A DNA stretch of 64,000 nt from an uncultured Marinobacterium sp. (lineage in GTDB: Bacteria > Pseudomonadota > Gammaproteobacteria > Pseudomonadales > Balneatricaceae): the NCBI GenBank assembly GCA_947501565.1, contig CANMWJ010000005.1, positions 124,001-188,000 on the forward strand, read 5' to 3'. Positions 18,450-27,266 of the stretch are shown here, piece after piece; the stretch's first letter is position 1, and each line of letters opens with the position of its first letter. The notes under the pieces are model-generated. The model was not told where the DNA came from. It saw nothing but the letters and a program-made list of their open reading frames with translations, and ran no database searches. A program made the position numbers and the translations under genes.

Positions 18450-19799
18450 ATGTTCAAACGCATCGCGCTGTTGTTACTTATTCTCCTCTTGCCTGTATTC
18501 GCGGTGGCTGGTTTTTACGGTTACCTGTGGTCCTCTGTGCGTTCCTCTGCCGACGAACTGATCGCCAAGGTGGCGCCTTTTGCCGAGTTACGTTACGGCA
18601 ATGTCCATATTGATCTCCTGGCCACTGAAGTTGGATTGAAAAACATTACGCTGATTCCCATGGGTAGCAGCGACCAGCTGATGCTGGGCGAGTGGGTGGT
18701 GAAAACCTCTGACTGGTCAGAGATGCTTCAGCTGCAGGAGCGTCTGGCGCAGGGAAAGATGCCCTCGTCATTGACGATGCGCGTGAATGGACTGCTGTTT
18801 GATCTGAACAGCTCGTTGGCGAAACAGTGGCAGATGGCTTTTGAGCAGGCGCGTGATCCATCGATCCCGATGCCGAGTGCTTTCTGCGGTGATGCGGCAG
18901 GTGTCAAGCTGCTGAGAGAGCTGGGGTATCGCTCCCTGAGCAGCGATACCCTGCTGAGTTTTAGCTATGATCCTGCGGCGGCTGAAGCTGTGATCTATCT
19001 GGATTCCGATACCGCTCAGGTCGGCGCGATGACTACCGAGGTTAAACTGCAGGTCCGGGGTGAGAGTGTATCGATGCCCGCCGCGATGATGGGCGGTGTA
19101 GAGCTGAAGTCGCTGCGCGTGACCTACCGCGATAGTGGTTATAACCGCCGTTATCTGGGGTATTGTAAACAGTCTGCCGGAATCGATGACGCCCAGTTTG
19201 AGGAGATCTTTCGGCAAGAGATTGATGACCTGCTGGCGTTGACCGGTGTTCAGCTCACCGATGAGCAGATTGCGGGGCTGGTGGCGTTGAATAAGCCGGA
19301 TGCAGAGCTGGCACTGAATATCCAGCCGTTGGTGCCATTAGGCGCCGCAAATCCCCCTGAGATTGCGTCTGTTGACGCTGCACTCAATTTTCTCAATCCG
19401 TCTCTGATCATCAGTGGCCAATCGATCCCGCTGAAGGGGATCGGCTGGAGGCCGCCTGAGAAAAAGCAGACGCTGACCATCGAGGAACAAGTAGAACAGG
19501 CGGTCGCATTGAGTAGAGAGCGGGCAAAAACTCAGGCAGATCAGCTCGCGCAGCTGAGTAAACCGGATGCAGTGCCGGCTTTACCACGCGTATCGGAGTT
19601 TCAGGAGATCACGGCCTCCGAGGCTGCTAAGTACAAGGGGGGGAAGGCGCGCCTGATAACCTACTTCGGGCGGGAGATTAGCGGACGTATCATCGATGCG
19701 AATGCCCAGGAAATTGTGATCGAGCAGCGTCTGGAGATGGGGGTGGCGACCTATGCGATCGCTCTGGATAAGGTCTCTGAGATCGAAGTGTATCGTTAA
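18450..19799 (+). CDS. Membrane-anchored protein of unknown function
   Basis: A 449-residue protein with one N-terminal hydrophobic helix (about residues 4-24) that looks like an uncleaved signal anchor, placing the rest in the periplasm. The region after the helix (YGNVHIDLLATEVGLKNITL) recalls AsmA/DUF945-type beta-rich lipid-transfer-like proteins, but I cannot assign a family. A charged, Gln-rich coiled segment (about 350-390) precedes a small C-terminal domain (RLITYFGREISGRI) resembling a beta-barrel. It sits between rplS and xerD with its own terminator, so it is likely a single-gene unit. Confidence 0.8.
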   Translation: MFKRIALLLLILLLPVFAVAGFYGYLWSSVRSSADELIAKVAPFAELRYGNVHIDLLATEVGLKNITLIPMGSSDQLMLGEWVVKTSDWSEMLQLQERLAQGKMPSSLTMRVNGLLFDLNSSLAKQWQMAFEQARDPSIPMPSAFCGDAAGVKLLRELGYRSLSSDTLLSFSYDPAAAEAVIYLDSDTAQVGAMTTEVKLQVRGESVSMPAAMMGGVELKSLRVTYRDSGYNRRYLGYCKQSAGIDDAQFEEIFRQEIDDLLALTGVQLTDEQIAGLVALNKPDAELALNIQPLVPLGAANPPEIASVDAALNFLNPSLIISGQSIPLKGIGWRPPEKKQTLTIEEQVEQAVALSRERAKTQADQLAQLSKPDAVPALPRVSEFQEITASEAAKYKGGKARLITYFGREISGRIIDANAQEIVIEQRLEMGVATYAIALDKVSEIEVYR

Positions 19800-19834
19800 A
19801 CAGGGATTGCCAGTCCTCACTTTTATAATCGCTG

Positions 19835-19866
19835 AAGAGCCGTCACAATGACGGCTCTTTTCTTTC
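19835..19866 (+). terminator. Rho-independent terminator
   Basis: AAGAGCCGTCA and TGACGGCTCTT form a perfect stem with a short loop, followed by TTCTTT. It ends the unknown gene at 18450 and lies just before xerD, so xerD probably needs readthrough or a promoter overlapping this site. Confidence 0.88.
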
Positions 19867-19878
19867 AGGTAGATCGCC

Positions 19879-20811
19879 TTGTCAGTTAAACCGTCTGCAA
19901 AACCAAGCACACCGCTCTCATCGGCCGATAGGCAATGGATGGATCGTTACCTCGATGCGGTCTGGATGGAGCGAGGTCTGAGCGACAGTACCCTGGCGTC
20001 CTATCGACGGGACCTGATGCAGTACGGGGGCTGGTTGCAGGAGCGTAATGCGGACCTGTTGTCAGCCGGGCGTGAGGAGCTGCAACGTTACCTCGCCTGG
20101 CGGGTGCAGCAGCATCTGAAAGCCAGTTCAACGGCCCGTATGCTGTCGACATTGCGTGGTTTCTACCGGTTTCTGGTGCGTGAGCAGAGTATTGAGAGCG
20201 ATCCAACGCTGCTGATCGAAGGCCCCAAGCGGGGGCGGACGTTACCGAAAACGCTGACTGAAAGCGACGTTGAGGCGCTGCTGCAGGCGCCGCAAACCGG
20301 CGATGCGGTGGAGCTGCGTGATCGCGCCATGTTGGAGGTGCTTTATGCGACCGGTCTACGTGTCTCTGAACTTGTTTCACTTCAGTTGGGGCAGGTGAAT
20401 CTGCATCAGGGTGTGATCCGGGTAGTGGGCAAGGGCAGTAAGGAGCGGCTGGTGCCGTTGGGCGAGGAAGCGATCCGCTGGGTACTGACCTATCTTAAAG
20501 AGGGCAGGCCGTTGCTGAATCTGGAGGCGAATAGCGAGGTGTTGTTCCCCAGCCGCCGTGGGTCGCAGATGACGAGGCAGACATTCTGGCACCGTATCAA
20601 ACGTTACGCGGTGGTGGCGGGTATCGATAAGCCGCTGTCGCCCCATGTATTGCGCCACGCATTTGCCACCCATCTGCTCAATCACGGTGCTGATTTGCGT
20701 GTGGTGCAGATGTTGCTGGGTCACAGCGACCTGTCGACCACACAGATCTATACACATGTGGCGCAGCATCGTTTACAGTCGCTGCACGGCAAACATCATC
20801 CGCGTGGCTAA
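19879..20811 (+). CDS. xerD: Site-specific tyrosine recombinase XerD
   Basis: About 310 residues. An N-terminal SAM-like core-binding domain is followed by a catalytic domain with Arg161 in ATGLRVSEL, a Lys in GKGSKER, HVLRHAFATHLL, LLGHSDLSTTQIYTHV and the nucleophile Tyr291. It acts with XerC at dif to resolve chromosome dimers. The listed start is a TTG; an ATG at about 19939 would remove 20 residues and still keep the conserved core, so the N-terminus is uncertain. dsbC follows, as in Pseudomonas. Confidence 0.95.
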   Translation: MSVKPSAKPSTPLSSADRQWMDRYLDAVWMERGLSDSTLASYRRDLMQYGGWLQERNADLLSAGREELQRYLAWRVQQHLKASSTARMLSTLRGFYRFLVREQSIESDPTLLIEGPKRGRTLPKTLTESDVEALLQAPQTGDAVELRDRAMLEVLYATGLRVSELVSLQLGQVNLHQGVIRVVGKGSKERLVPLGEEAIRWVLTYLKEGRPLLNLEANSEVLFPSRRGSQMTRQTFWHRIKRYAVVAGIDKPLSPHVLRHAFATHLLNHGADLRVVQMLLGHSDLSTTQIYTHVAQHRLQSLHGKHHPRG

Positions 20812-20886
20812 GTGGGATTGTGATGAACTTTATGTGGGGATTTGTATCTTAGCCACTAATGGATCCCTAAATTGATGAGGAAGACT

Positions 20887-21621
20887 ATGCGTAATTTGCT
20901 GGCCGCAGGCCTGATACTATTTGGATTGAGTGGCTTCGGCTATGCGGCTTCCACCCCGGAGGAGGCAATTTCCGACAGTCTCAAACAGATTAATTCCCGG
21001 ATTAATGCGATCTCGATCAAGCCCGCAGAGATGCAGGGTTTGTATGCCATTGAGCTGGATTCCGGCGAACTGCTCTACTCTGATGCCAAGGGTGAGTTCT
21101 TTATGATTGGCGCGTTGTATCAGTTGTCCGAGAAAGAGGGCTTCGTAAACCTGACCGAAGGTAAGCGTAAGTCACAGCGTCAGGAGATGCTGGCGCAGAT
21201 AGAGGACAAAGATATCATCGTCTTCCCGGCAGAGGGTGAACGTAAGGCGACGCTGACCGTGTTCACCGACGTGAGCTGCGGTTACTGCCGCAAGCTGCAT
21301 GAAGAGGTGCCAACCCTGAATAAGATGGGGATACAGGTGAATTATCTGGCGTTCCCGCGTCAGGGTGTTGGTTCACGCCCATACCAGGTGATGGAATCGA
21401 TCTGGTGTGCGGTACCTGAAAAACGTAACGAGATGATGACCGCGGCTAAAACCGGTGGTTCTGTGGAACCAGCGCGTTGTGAATCGCCGGTGCTGGCGCA
21501 GCTGATGCTGGGGCAGTCCATCGGTGTGACAGGTACGCCGGCGCTGGTCTTTGAAGACGGCACACTGCTGCCGGGTTATCTGCCTGCGAAACAGCTGGCC
21601 AAGCGCATGAATCTCGAATGA
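20887..21621 (+). CDS. dsbC: Thiol:disulfide interchange protein DsbC
   Basis: A 244-residue periplasmic disulfide isomerase. The signal peptide ends near FGYA (residue 20). A dimerisation domain and a thioredoxin-fold domain follow, with the active site CGYC at Cys131 and Cys134, and two further cysteines (CAVP and CESP). An upstream ATG (20875) is in frame, but GAGGA (20879-20882 region) is well placed only for the ATG at 20887, which also leaves a normal signal peptide. Confidence 0.94.
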   Translation: MRNLLAAGLILFGLSGFGYAASTPEEAISDSLKQINSRINAISIKPAEMQGLYAIELDSGELLYSDAKGEFFMIGALYQLSEKEGFVNLTEGKRKSQRQEMLAQIEDKDIIVFPAEGERKATLTVFTDVSCGYCRKLHEEVPTLNKMGIQVNYLAFPRQGVGSRPYQVMESIWCAVPEKRNEMMTAAKTGGSVEPARCESPVLAQLMLGQSIGVTGTPALVFEDGTLLPGYLPAKQLAKRMNLE

Positions 21622-21645
21622 TTGATACATTAGCGAAGATTTCTT

Positions 21646-21668
21646 AAAGGGGCTTAGGCCCCTTTTTT
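21646..21668 (+). terminator. Rho-independent terminator after dsbC
   Basis: AAAGGGGC and GCCCCTTT form a perfect stem with a TTAG loop and a following T run. Confidence 0.93.
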
Positions 21669-21720
21669 ATTGCGTTGCCGGGAGCGCGAACAGGCGATAG
21701 TCCTGTAAGGCGGTTTTCGC

Positions 21721-21726
21721 TATAAT
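21721..21726 (+). promoter_or_regulatory. Promoter -10 element for hom-thrC
   Basis: A perfect TATAAT lies 55 bases before the hom start and downstream of the dsbC terminator. No convincing -35 hexamer is seen. No threonine-rich leader peptide is evident between it and hom. Confidence 0.5.
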
Positions 21727-21780
21727 ACCCGGCTCAATTTTTGTGCAGTGCTGAAGATATTCACAGCGAGAGGTTAAGTT

Positions 21781-23082
21781 TTGAAACCGGTAAAAGTAGG
21801 TATCTGTGGTCTTGGAACCGTCGGTGGCGGCACCTTCAACGTATTGAAGCGTAATGCGGATGAGATTTCTCGCCGTGCAGGCCGTCGAATTGTTGTAGAA
21901 GAGGTGGGCGCACGTCGTCCTAACCCTGACTGCGATACGAAAGGTGTTCAGGTTACTCAGGATATTTTCGATGTTGCAACCAACCCTGAGATCGATGTTG
22001 TTGTAGAGCTGATTGGTGGCTACGAGGTAGCGCGTGATCTGGTTCTGACCGCGATCGAAAACGGCAAACACGTTGTAACAGCCAACAAAGCGCTGATCGC
22101 TGTACACGGTAACGAGATCTTTGAAGCGGCGCAGCGTAAGAACGTGATGGTTGCTTTCGAGGCATCCGTTGCGGGTGGTATCCCGATCATCAAAGCGATC
22201 CGTGAAGGTCTGGCTGCAAACCAGATCAACTGGCTGGCGGGCATCATCAACGGTACTGGTAACTTCATCCTGACCGAGATGCGTGACAAAGGCCGCGACT
22301 TTGCCGACGTACTGGCAGAAGCGCAGGCGCTGGGTTATGCAGAAGCTGATCCGACCTTCGACGTTGAAGGTATCGATGCAGCGCATAAGCTGACCATCCT
22401 GGCGTCTCTGGCGTTCGGTATCCCGCTGCAGTTTGAAAAAGCCTACACCGAGGGTATCAGCAAGATCACCCGTGATGATGTGCAGTATGCTGAAGAGCTG
22501 GGTTACCGCATCAAACACCTGGGTGTGAGCCGTCGTACCGAAAACGGTGTTGAACTGCGCGTTCACCCGACGCTGGTACCGGAATCTGCACTGCTGGCGA
22601 ACGTAAACGGCGTGATGAACGCGGTACTGGTTGACGGTGACGCTGTGGGTCAGACCATGTACTACGGTGCAGGCGCCGGCGCAGAGCCGACCGCGTCCGC
22701 TGTCGTTGCCGACATCGTTGACGTTGTACGTACCCTGACCGCAGACCGCGATAACCGCGTTCCGCACCTGGCATTCCAGCCAAGCGAGCTGTCTGATGCA
22801 CCAGTGCTGCCGGTCGAAGACGTTGAAACCGCATACTACCTGCGTATGCAGGCGCTGGAGCAGCCGGGTGTACTGGCTCAGGTAACCAGCATCCTGGGTG
22901 AGAAAGGCATCAACATCGAAGCGATCATCCAGAAAGAAACCCGCGAAGAGCAGGTGCCGGTAATCATCCTGACTCAACGAGTGCAGGAACAGAAGATGAA
23001 CGAAGCGATCGCAGAGATGGAAGCGCTGGACGCTATCTGCGGTACTGTTACCCGTATCCGTGTAGAACACCTGGCGGACTAA
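21781..23082 (+). CDS. hom: Homoserine dehydrogenase
   Basis: A 433-residue monofunctional enzyme. The N-terminal NAD(P) motif GLGTVGGG is followed by the homoserine dehydrogenase domain (TANKALIA, GGIPIIKAIREGL, GTGNFILTEM) and a C-terminal ACT domain (about 350-430, QPGVLAQVTSILGEKGINIEAI) for feedback by threonine. It reduces aspartate semialdehyde to homoserine. The start is TTG, with GAGAGG upstream and no nearby ATG. thrC follows after 12 bases. Confidence 0.97.
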   Translation: MKPVKVGICGLGTVGGGTFNVLKRNADEISRRAGRRIVVEEVGARRPNPDCDTKGVQVTQDIFDVATNPEIDVVVELIGGYEVARDLVLTAIENGKHVVTANKALIAVHGNEIFEAAQRKNVMVAFEASVAGGIPIIKAIREGLAANQINWLAGIINGTGNFILTEMRDKGRDFADVLAEAQALGYAEADPTFDVEGIDAAHKLTILASLAFGIPLQFEKAYTEGISKITRDDVQYAEELGYRIKHLGVSRRTENGVELRVHPTLVPESALLANVNGVMNAVLVDGDAVGQTMYYGAGAGAEPTASAVVADIVDVVRTLTADRDNRVPHLAFQPSELSDAPVLPVEDVETAYYLRMQALEQPGVLAQVTSILGEKGINIEAIIQKETREEQVPVIILTQRVQEQKMNEAIAEMEALDAICGTVTRIRVEHLAD

Positions 23083-23094
23083 GGAGTCTTGAGC

Positions 23095-24489
23095 GTGAAA
23101 TATATCTCTACCCGGGGGCAGGCTCCGGCACTGAATTTTGAAGAGGTCCTGCTGGCCGGTCTGGCAAGCGACGGTGGTCTGTACGTACCTGAAGAGCTGC
23201 CTAAGTTCTCTCAGGAAGAGATCGCCTCCTGGGCGGGTCTCTCCTACGCTGAGCTGGCGTACAAGGTAATCAAGCCATTCGTGGACGACTGCGTAGCTGA
23301 AGATGATCTGAAACAGATGATCGACGAGACCTACGCGGGTTTCAATCACACTGCTGTTGCGCCGCTGAAAGAGCTGGGCAGCAACGAGTGGGTACTGGAG
23401 CTGTTCCACGGTCCTACGCTGGCGTTTAAAGATTTCGCCCTGCAGCTGCTGGGTCGCCTGATGGATTACGCCCTGACCAAGCGCAATGAGCGTCTGGTGA
23501 TCATGGGCGCGACCTCCGGTGATACCGGTTCTGCCGCGATCGAAGGCTGCCGCCACAGCGATCATCTCGATATCTTTATCCTGCACCCTCACAACCGCGT
23601 GTCTGAAGTACAGCGTCGCCAGATGACCACGATTCTGGAAGACAACGTTTTCAACATCGCGCTGGAAGGTAACTTCGACGACTGTCAGCAGATGGTTAAA
23701 GACAGCTTCGCCAACCAGGAATTCCTGAAAGGCATGAAGCTGGGTGCGGTTAACTCGATCAACTGGGCGCGTATCATGTCCCAGATCGTGTACTACTTCT
23801 CCGCTGCACTGGCGCTGGGTGGTCCACACCGTCCGGTTTCCTTCTCTGTACCGACCGGCAACTTCGGCGATATCTTCGCAGGTTACCTGGCGAAGCAGAT
23901 GGGTCTGCCGATCCAGCAGCTGGTTGTAGCGACCAACCGTAACGATATCCTGCACCGCGTGATCTCCGGGAACGACATGTCTAAGGGTGAGCTGGTTCAC
24001 ACCATGTCTCCATCCATGGATATCATGGTCTCCTCCAACTTCGAACGCCTGCTGTTCGACGTATACGGCCGTGACGGTGCTGAGATCTCTGATCTGATGG
24101 ATCGTTTCAAAACCGAATCCGTACAGCTGGGTGACGGCAACTGGGATCAGGTACGCGAACTGTTCGACAGCTACGCGGTTGATGACGAGACCACCTGCGA
24201 TGTGATCAAAGATGTCTACGCTGAGACCAGCTACCTGCTGGACCCGCACACCGCGATCGGTGTGAAAGCCGCACGTGAGTGCCGGAAAGACAAGTCTGTA
24301 CCTATGGTGACGCTGGCAACGGCACACCCTGTGAAATTCCCTGAGCCTGTTGTAAAAGCGGGTCTGGAATCGCCACAGCTGCCACCGCACATGACCGATC
24401 TGTTTGAGCGTGAAGAGCGCGTGGAAGTGCTGGCAAATGATCTGCAGACTGTTCAGCAGTACATGGCCGGTCACGTTCACACCAACTAA
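23095..24489 (+). CDS. thrC: Threonine synthase
   Basis: A 464-residue PLP enzyme converting O-phosphohomoserine to threonine. The PLP lysine lies in LAFKDFALQ, followed by ATSGDTGSAAIEG and the later PTGNFGDIFAGY. A TTG two codons upstream is in frame, but AAGGAG (23081-23086) is spaced for the GTG at 23095, and the family starts with this KYISTRGQAPALNF stretch. In an operon with hom. Confidence 0.97.
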   Translation: MKYISTRGQAPALNFEEVLLAGLASDGGLYVPEELPKFSQEEIASWAGLSYAELAYKVIKPFVDDCVAEDDLKQMIDETYAGFNHTAVAPLKELGSNEWVLELFHGPTLAFKDFALQLLGRLMDYALTKRNERLVIMGATSGDTGSAAIEGCRHSDHLDIFILHPHNRVSEVQRRQMTTILEDNVFNIALEGNFDDCQQMVKDSFANQEFLKGMKLGAVNSINWARIMSQIVYYFSAALALGGPHRPVSFSVPTGNFGDIFAGYLAKQMGLPIQQLVVATNRNDILHRVISGNDMSKGELVHTMSPSMDIMVSSNFERLLFDVYGRDGAEISDLMDRFKTESVQLGDGNWDQVRELFDSYAVDDETTCDVIKDVYAETSYLLDPHTAIGVKAARECRKDKSVPMVTLATAHPVKFPEPVVKAGLESPQLPPHMTDLFEREERVEVLANDLQTVQQYMAGHVHTN

Positions 24490-24507
24490 GCGACGGAACT
24501 GATCTGG

Positions 24508-24535
24508 AAAGGCCCGCATTTGTGGGCCTTTTTTG
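24508..24535 (+). terminator. Rho-independent terminator after thrC
   Basis: AAAGGCCC and GGGCCTTT form a stem with loop GCATTTGT, followed by a T run. It ends four bases before the start of the next gene. Confidence 0.92.
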
Positions 24536-24538
24536 TCT

Positions 24539-25324
24539 ATGCAGGATCTATTTTTCTACCTCTCCAAAGTCTTCTGGGCGTTGGCCAGTCCGGATCATTT
24601 TCTGCTGTTGCTGATCCTGATCGGTCTGTTGCTGGTCTGGGCAGGTAAGCGGAGCGGGCTCTGGCTGGCGTTGTCGTCGGTGACCTTGCTGTTGGTTGTC
24701 GCAGTTTTTCCTGTAGGCAATCTGTTTTTGTCGCCTCTGGAGCAACGAATCCAGCGGGCCGAACTGCCTGACTCCCTGGCGGGTATCGTTATTCTGGGGG
24801 GCGCGGAAGAGGCGACGCTGTCTGCGCTCTATGGTTTGCCGCACCTTAATTCTTCGGCAGAGCGTGTTTTGGTGATACCTGCGCTGGCAAAACGTTACCC
24901 TGAGATCCCCATTGTGATCACCGGTGGTAGCAGCTCGATTCTTTACCAGAACTACCGGGGGGCGGATGTCGTGGCCCAATGGGCGGAGCAGATTGGCATA
25001 CGGGAGCGTTTGATCGTGGAGCGCGATGCACGCAACACCTTCGAAAACGCCCTCTACTCTGCTGAGGTTGTGGATAAAACGAAAGGTCCCTGGTTGTTGG
25101 TAACGTCTGCATTCCACATGCCGCGATCGGTGGGGATCTTCCGTCAGCAGGGTTGGGATGTGGAGCCCTATCCGGTGGATTATCGCGTATCCACAAACCA
25201 GCCAGCGGTACAGTTCTGGCGTAATATGCGTGATCTCTCCATTGGGGTGCGGGAGTGGATTGGATTAATCGCCTATTACCTCAGTGGAAAAACCTCGCAG
25301 CTACTACCAGGTCGGGAGTCCTGA
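24539..25324 (+). CDS. YdcF-family (DUF218) envelope protein
   Basis: A 261-residue protein with two N-terminal membrane helices (about 15-55) and a DUF218 Rossmann-like domain. The domain shows GIVILGGAEE, PIVITGGSS, ERDARNTFENALYS and LLVTSAFHMPRSV. Relatives include ElyC and SanA, involved in envelope integrity. No ribosome-binding site is visible before the ATG because the thrC terminator fills that space; a TTG two codons upstream lacks one as well. recJ follows after three bases. Confidence 0.86.
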   Translation: MQDLFFYLSKVFWALASPDHFLLLLILIGLLLVWAGKRSGLWLALSSVTLLLVVAVFPVGNLFLSPLEQRIQRAELPDSLAGIVILGGAEEATLSALYGLPHLNSSAERVLVIPALAKRYPEIPIVITGGSSSILYQNYRGADVVAQWAEQIGIRERLIVERDARNTFENALYSAEVVDKTKGPWLLVTSAFHMPRSVGIFRQQGWDVEPYPVDYRVSTNQPAVQFWRNMRDLSIGVREWIGLIAYYLSGKTSQLLPGRES

Positions 25325-25327
25325 TCG

Positions 25328-27061
25328 ATGAAAGAACTGAATATCTGCCGCCGCCCCGAACCGCCCACGGATCTGCCGCTGTTTAATCAGGTTAACCCCG
25401 TGTTGGCGCGTATCTATGCCTCGCGCGGTCTGCATGATCTTGAAGAGGTGGGGCGCAACCTGAAAACGCTACTGCCAGATCACCGGATGTCAGGTGTTGA
25501 AACTGCAGTAGAGCGCCTGGTGCTGGCAATGCAGCGGCAGGAGCGGGTGCTGATCATCGGTGACTTCGACTGTGACGGTGCAACCAGTACCGCCGTTGGC
25601 TTACTGGCTCTGAGACGTATGGGTTTGGCGCAGGTCGACTATCTGGTGCCCAATCGTTTTGACTACGGTTACGGCCTGAGTCCGGAGATCGTGGATGTAG
25701 CCCGTGAGCGGCAACCGCAGCTGCTGATTACTGTGGATAACGGCATCTCCAGCATCAGTGGTGTGCAGCGGGCGTCTGAGTATGGGATCGACGTAATCGT
25801 CACCGATCACCACCTGCCGGGTGCTGAACTGCCCCAGGCGTGCGCCATCGTCAATCCGAACCAGCCCGTCTGTGGCTTTCCTGCAAAATCGACTTGTGGC
25901 GTGGGTGTCATCTTCTACGTAATGATCGCGCTGCGTCGCAGGTTGCAGCAGGCGGGGTGGTTTGAGCAACAGGGTATTCAGCCACCGAATCTGGCGGAAC
26001 TGCTGGATCTGGTGGCGCTGGGTACCGTGGCGGATGTGGTACCGCTGGAACAGAACAACCGTATTCTGGTCTATCAGGGCCTGCAACGTATCCGCGCTGG
26101 CCGTGCGCGCCCCGGAATCCTTGCCCTGCTGGAGGTGGCTGGTCGACAGCGCCACAAGCTGGTGGCGTCTGACCTGGGTTTTGCGATCGCTCCACGCCTG
26201 AATGCGGCGGGGCGTCTGGAAGATATCTCTATCGGCATCGAGTGCCTGATCACCGATGACGAGGAGCAGGCTCGTAAGCTGGCGGTGACGCTGGATCAAC
26301 TGAACCGAGACCGACGCAGCATCGAAGAGGATATGCAGGCCCAGGCACTGGGCTTGTTGGATGAACTGCAGCTGGAAACCGCGTCGATGCCCTATGGGGT
26401 CTGTCTCTACGATGCGAGCTGGCATCAGGGGGTGATCGGTATTCTGGCGTCGCGCATCAAGGAGCGGATGCACCGTCCGGTGATCGCCTTCGCACCAGGT
26501 GATGCGGGCGAGATTAAAGGTTCGGCACGCTCGATCAGTGGTTTCCACGTACGAGATGGCCTGGATGCGATCGCGGCGGCGAATCCCGGCCTGTTGAGCA
26601 AATTTGGCGGCCACGCGATGGCGGCGGGGATGACGCTGAGAGCGGACGATTATCCGCGTTTTGCCGAAGCGTTTGATAAAGAGGTGCGCCGCCAGCTGTC
26701 GGCAGCCGACCTGCAGGAAACCGTGCTCACCGACGGGAGTTTAACTGCCCGGGAGATCTCCATCGAGATGGCCGAGATGCTGCGTGAAGCAGGCCCCTGG
26801 GGGCATCAGTTCCCGGAGCCGTTGTTCGACGGTGAATTTGCCCTGCTGCAGCAGCGTATCGTCGGGCAGAAACATCTGAAGATGGTGTTGATGGATCCCG
26901 CCTCCGGTATGGCGGTTGATGCCATCCAGTTTAATACCGACCTGGAACTGTGGCCGAACGAGGGGATCGCCCGCGTACGTGCCGTGTATCGGTTGGATAT
27001 CAATGAATTTCGTGGGCAGCGCAATGTACAGCTGATGGTAGATCAGCTACTGCCCGCATAA
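25328..27061 (+). CDS. recJ: Single-stranded-DNA exonuclease RecJ
   Basis: A 577-residue DHH-family 5'-3' exonuclease. Motifs are IIGDFDCDGATST near residue 80, TVDNGI, VTDHHLPG near 160, and the DHHA1 domain (GSARSISGFHVRDGL, KFGGHAMAAGMTL) followed by an OB-fold C-terminus. It acts in recombination and mismatch repair. GGAG lies ten bases before the ATG. Overlapping neighbours (ydcF, small gene, nfo) suggest one transcript. Confidence 0.97.
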   Translation: MKELNICRRPEPPTDLPLFNQVNPVLARIYASRGLHDLEEVGRNLKTLLPDHRMSGVETAVERLVLAMQRQERVLIIGDFDCDGATSTAVGLLALRRMGLAQVDYLVPNRFDYGYGLSPEIVDVARERQPQLLITVDNGISSISGVQRASEYGIDVIVTDHHLPGAELPQACAIVNPNQPVCGFPAKSTCGVGVIFYVMIALRRRLQQAGWFEQQGIQPPNLAELLDLVALGTVADVVPLEQNNRILVYQGLQRIRAGRARPGILALLEVAGRQRHKLVASDLGFAIAPRLNAAGRLEDISIGIECLITDDEEQARKLAVTLDQLNRDRRSIEEDMQAQALGLLDELQLETASMPYGVCLYDASWHQGVIGILASRIKERMHRPVIAFAPGDAGEIKGSARSISGFHVRDGLDAIAAANPGLLSKFGGHAMAAGMTLRADDYPRFAEAFDKEVRRQLSAADLQETVLTDGSLTAREISIEMAEMLREAGPWGHQFPEPLFDGEFALLQQRIVGQKHLKMVLMDPASGMAVDAIQFNTDLELWPNEGIARVRAVYRLDINEFRGQRNVQLMVDQLLPA

Positions 27062-27081
27062 GTGCAACAGGAAATATGTAG

Positions 27082-27264
27082 ATGAACGATCTGACTCTGA
27101 ACGAACTGGAAATCCTTGTGGCTGTTTTCGCGCGCGCAGGCGTGGAAGAGAACGCTGGCGATGAGGGCGAACTGATGGCGCGTATCAAACAGGCGCACGC
27201 TGAACGTCAGGAGCTGGAAAGCATGGATTTCGATGACTGCCTGGGCGGTGCATGCAAGCTGTAA
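27082..27264 (+). CDS. Small acidic protein of unknown function
   Basis: A 60-residue acidic protein, predicted helical ([31 protein letters not shown]) with a short C-terminal tail [10 protein letters not shown] carrying two cysteines. CAGGAAA precedes its ATG at good distance. It lies between recJ and nfo on the same strand, and its stop is two bases from the preferred nfo start, so translation may be coupled. I do not recognise a family. Confidence 0.65.
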   Translation: MNDLTLNELEILVAVFARAGVEENAGDEGELMARIKQAHAERQELESMDFDDCLGGACKL

Positions 27265-27266
27265 AT

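Noticed and set aside
21667-24519. A 950-codon open frame on the minus strand opposite hom and thrC
   Set aside because: It mirrors two clear genes, has low-complexity Arg/Gln/Val composition and no domain motif; it is a by-product of codon bias on the real strand.
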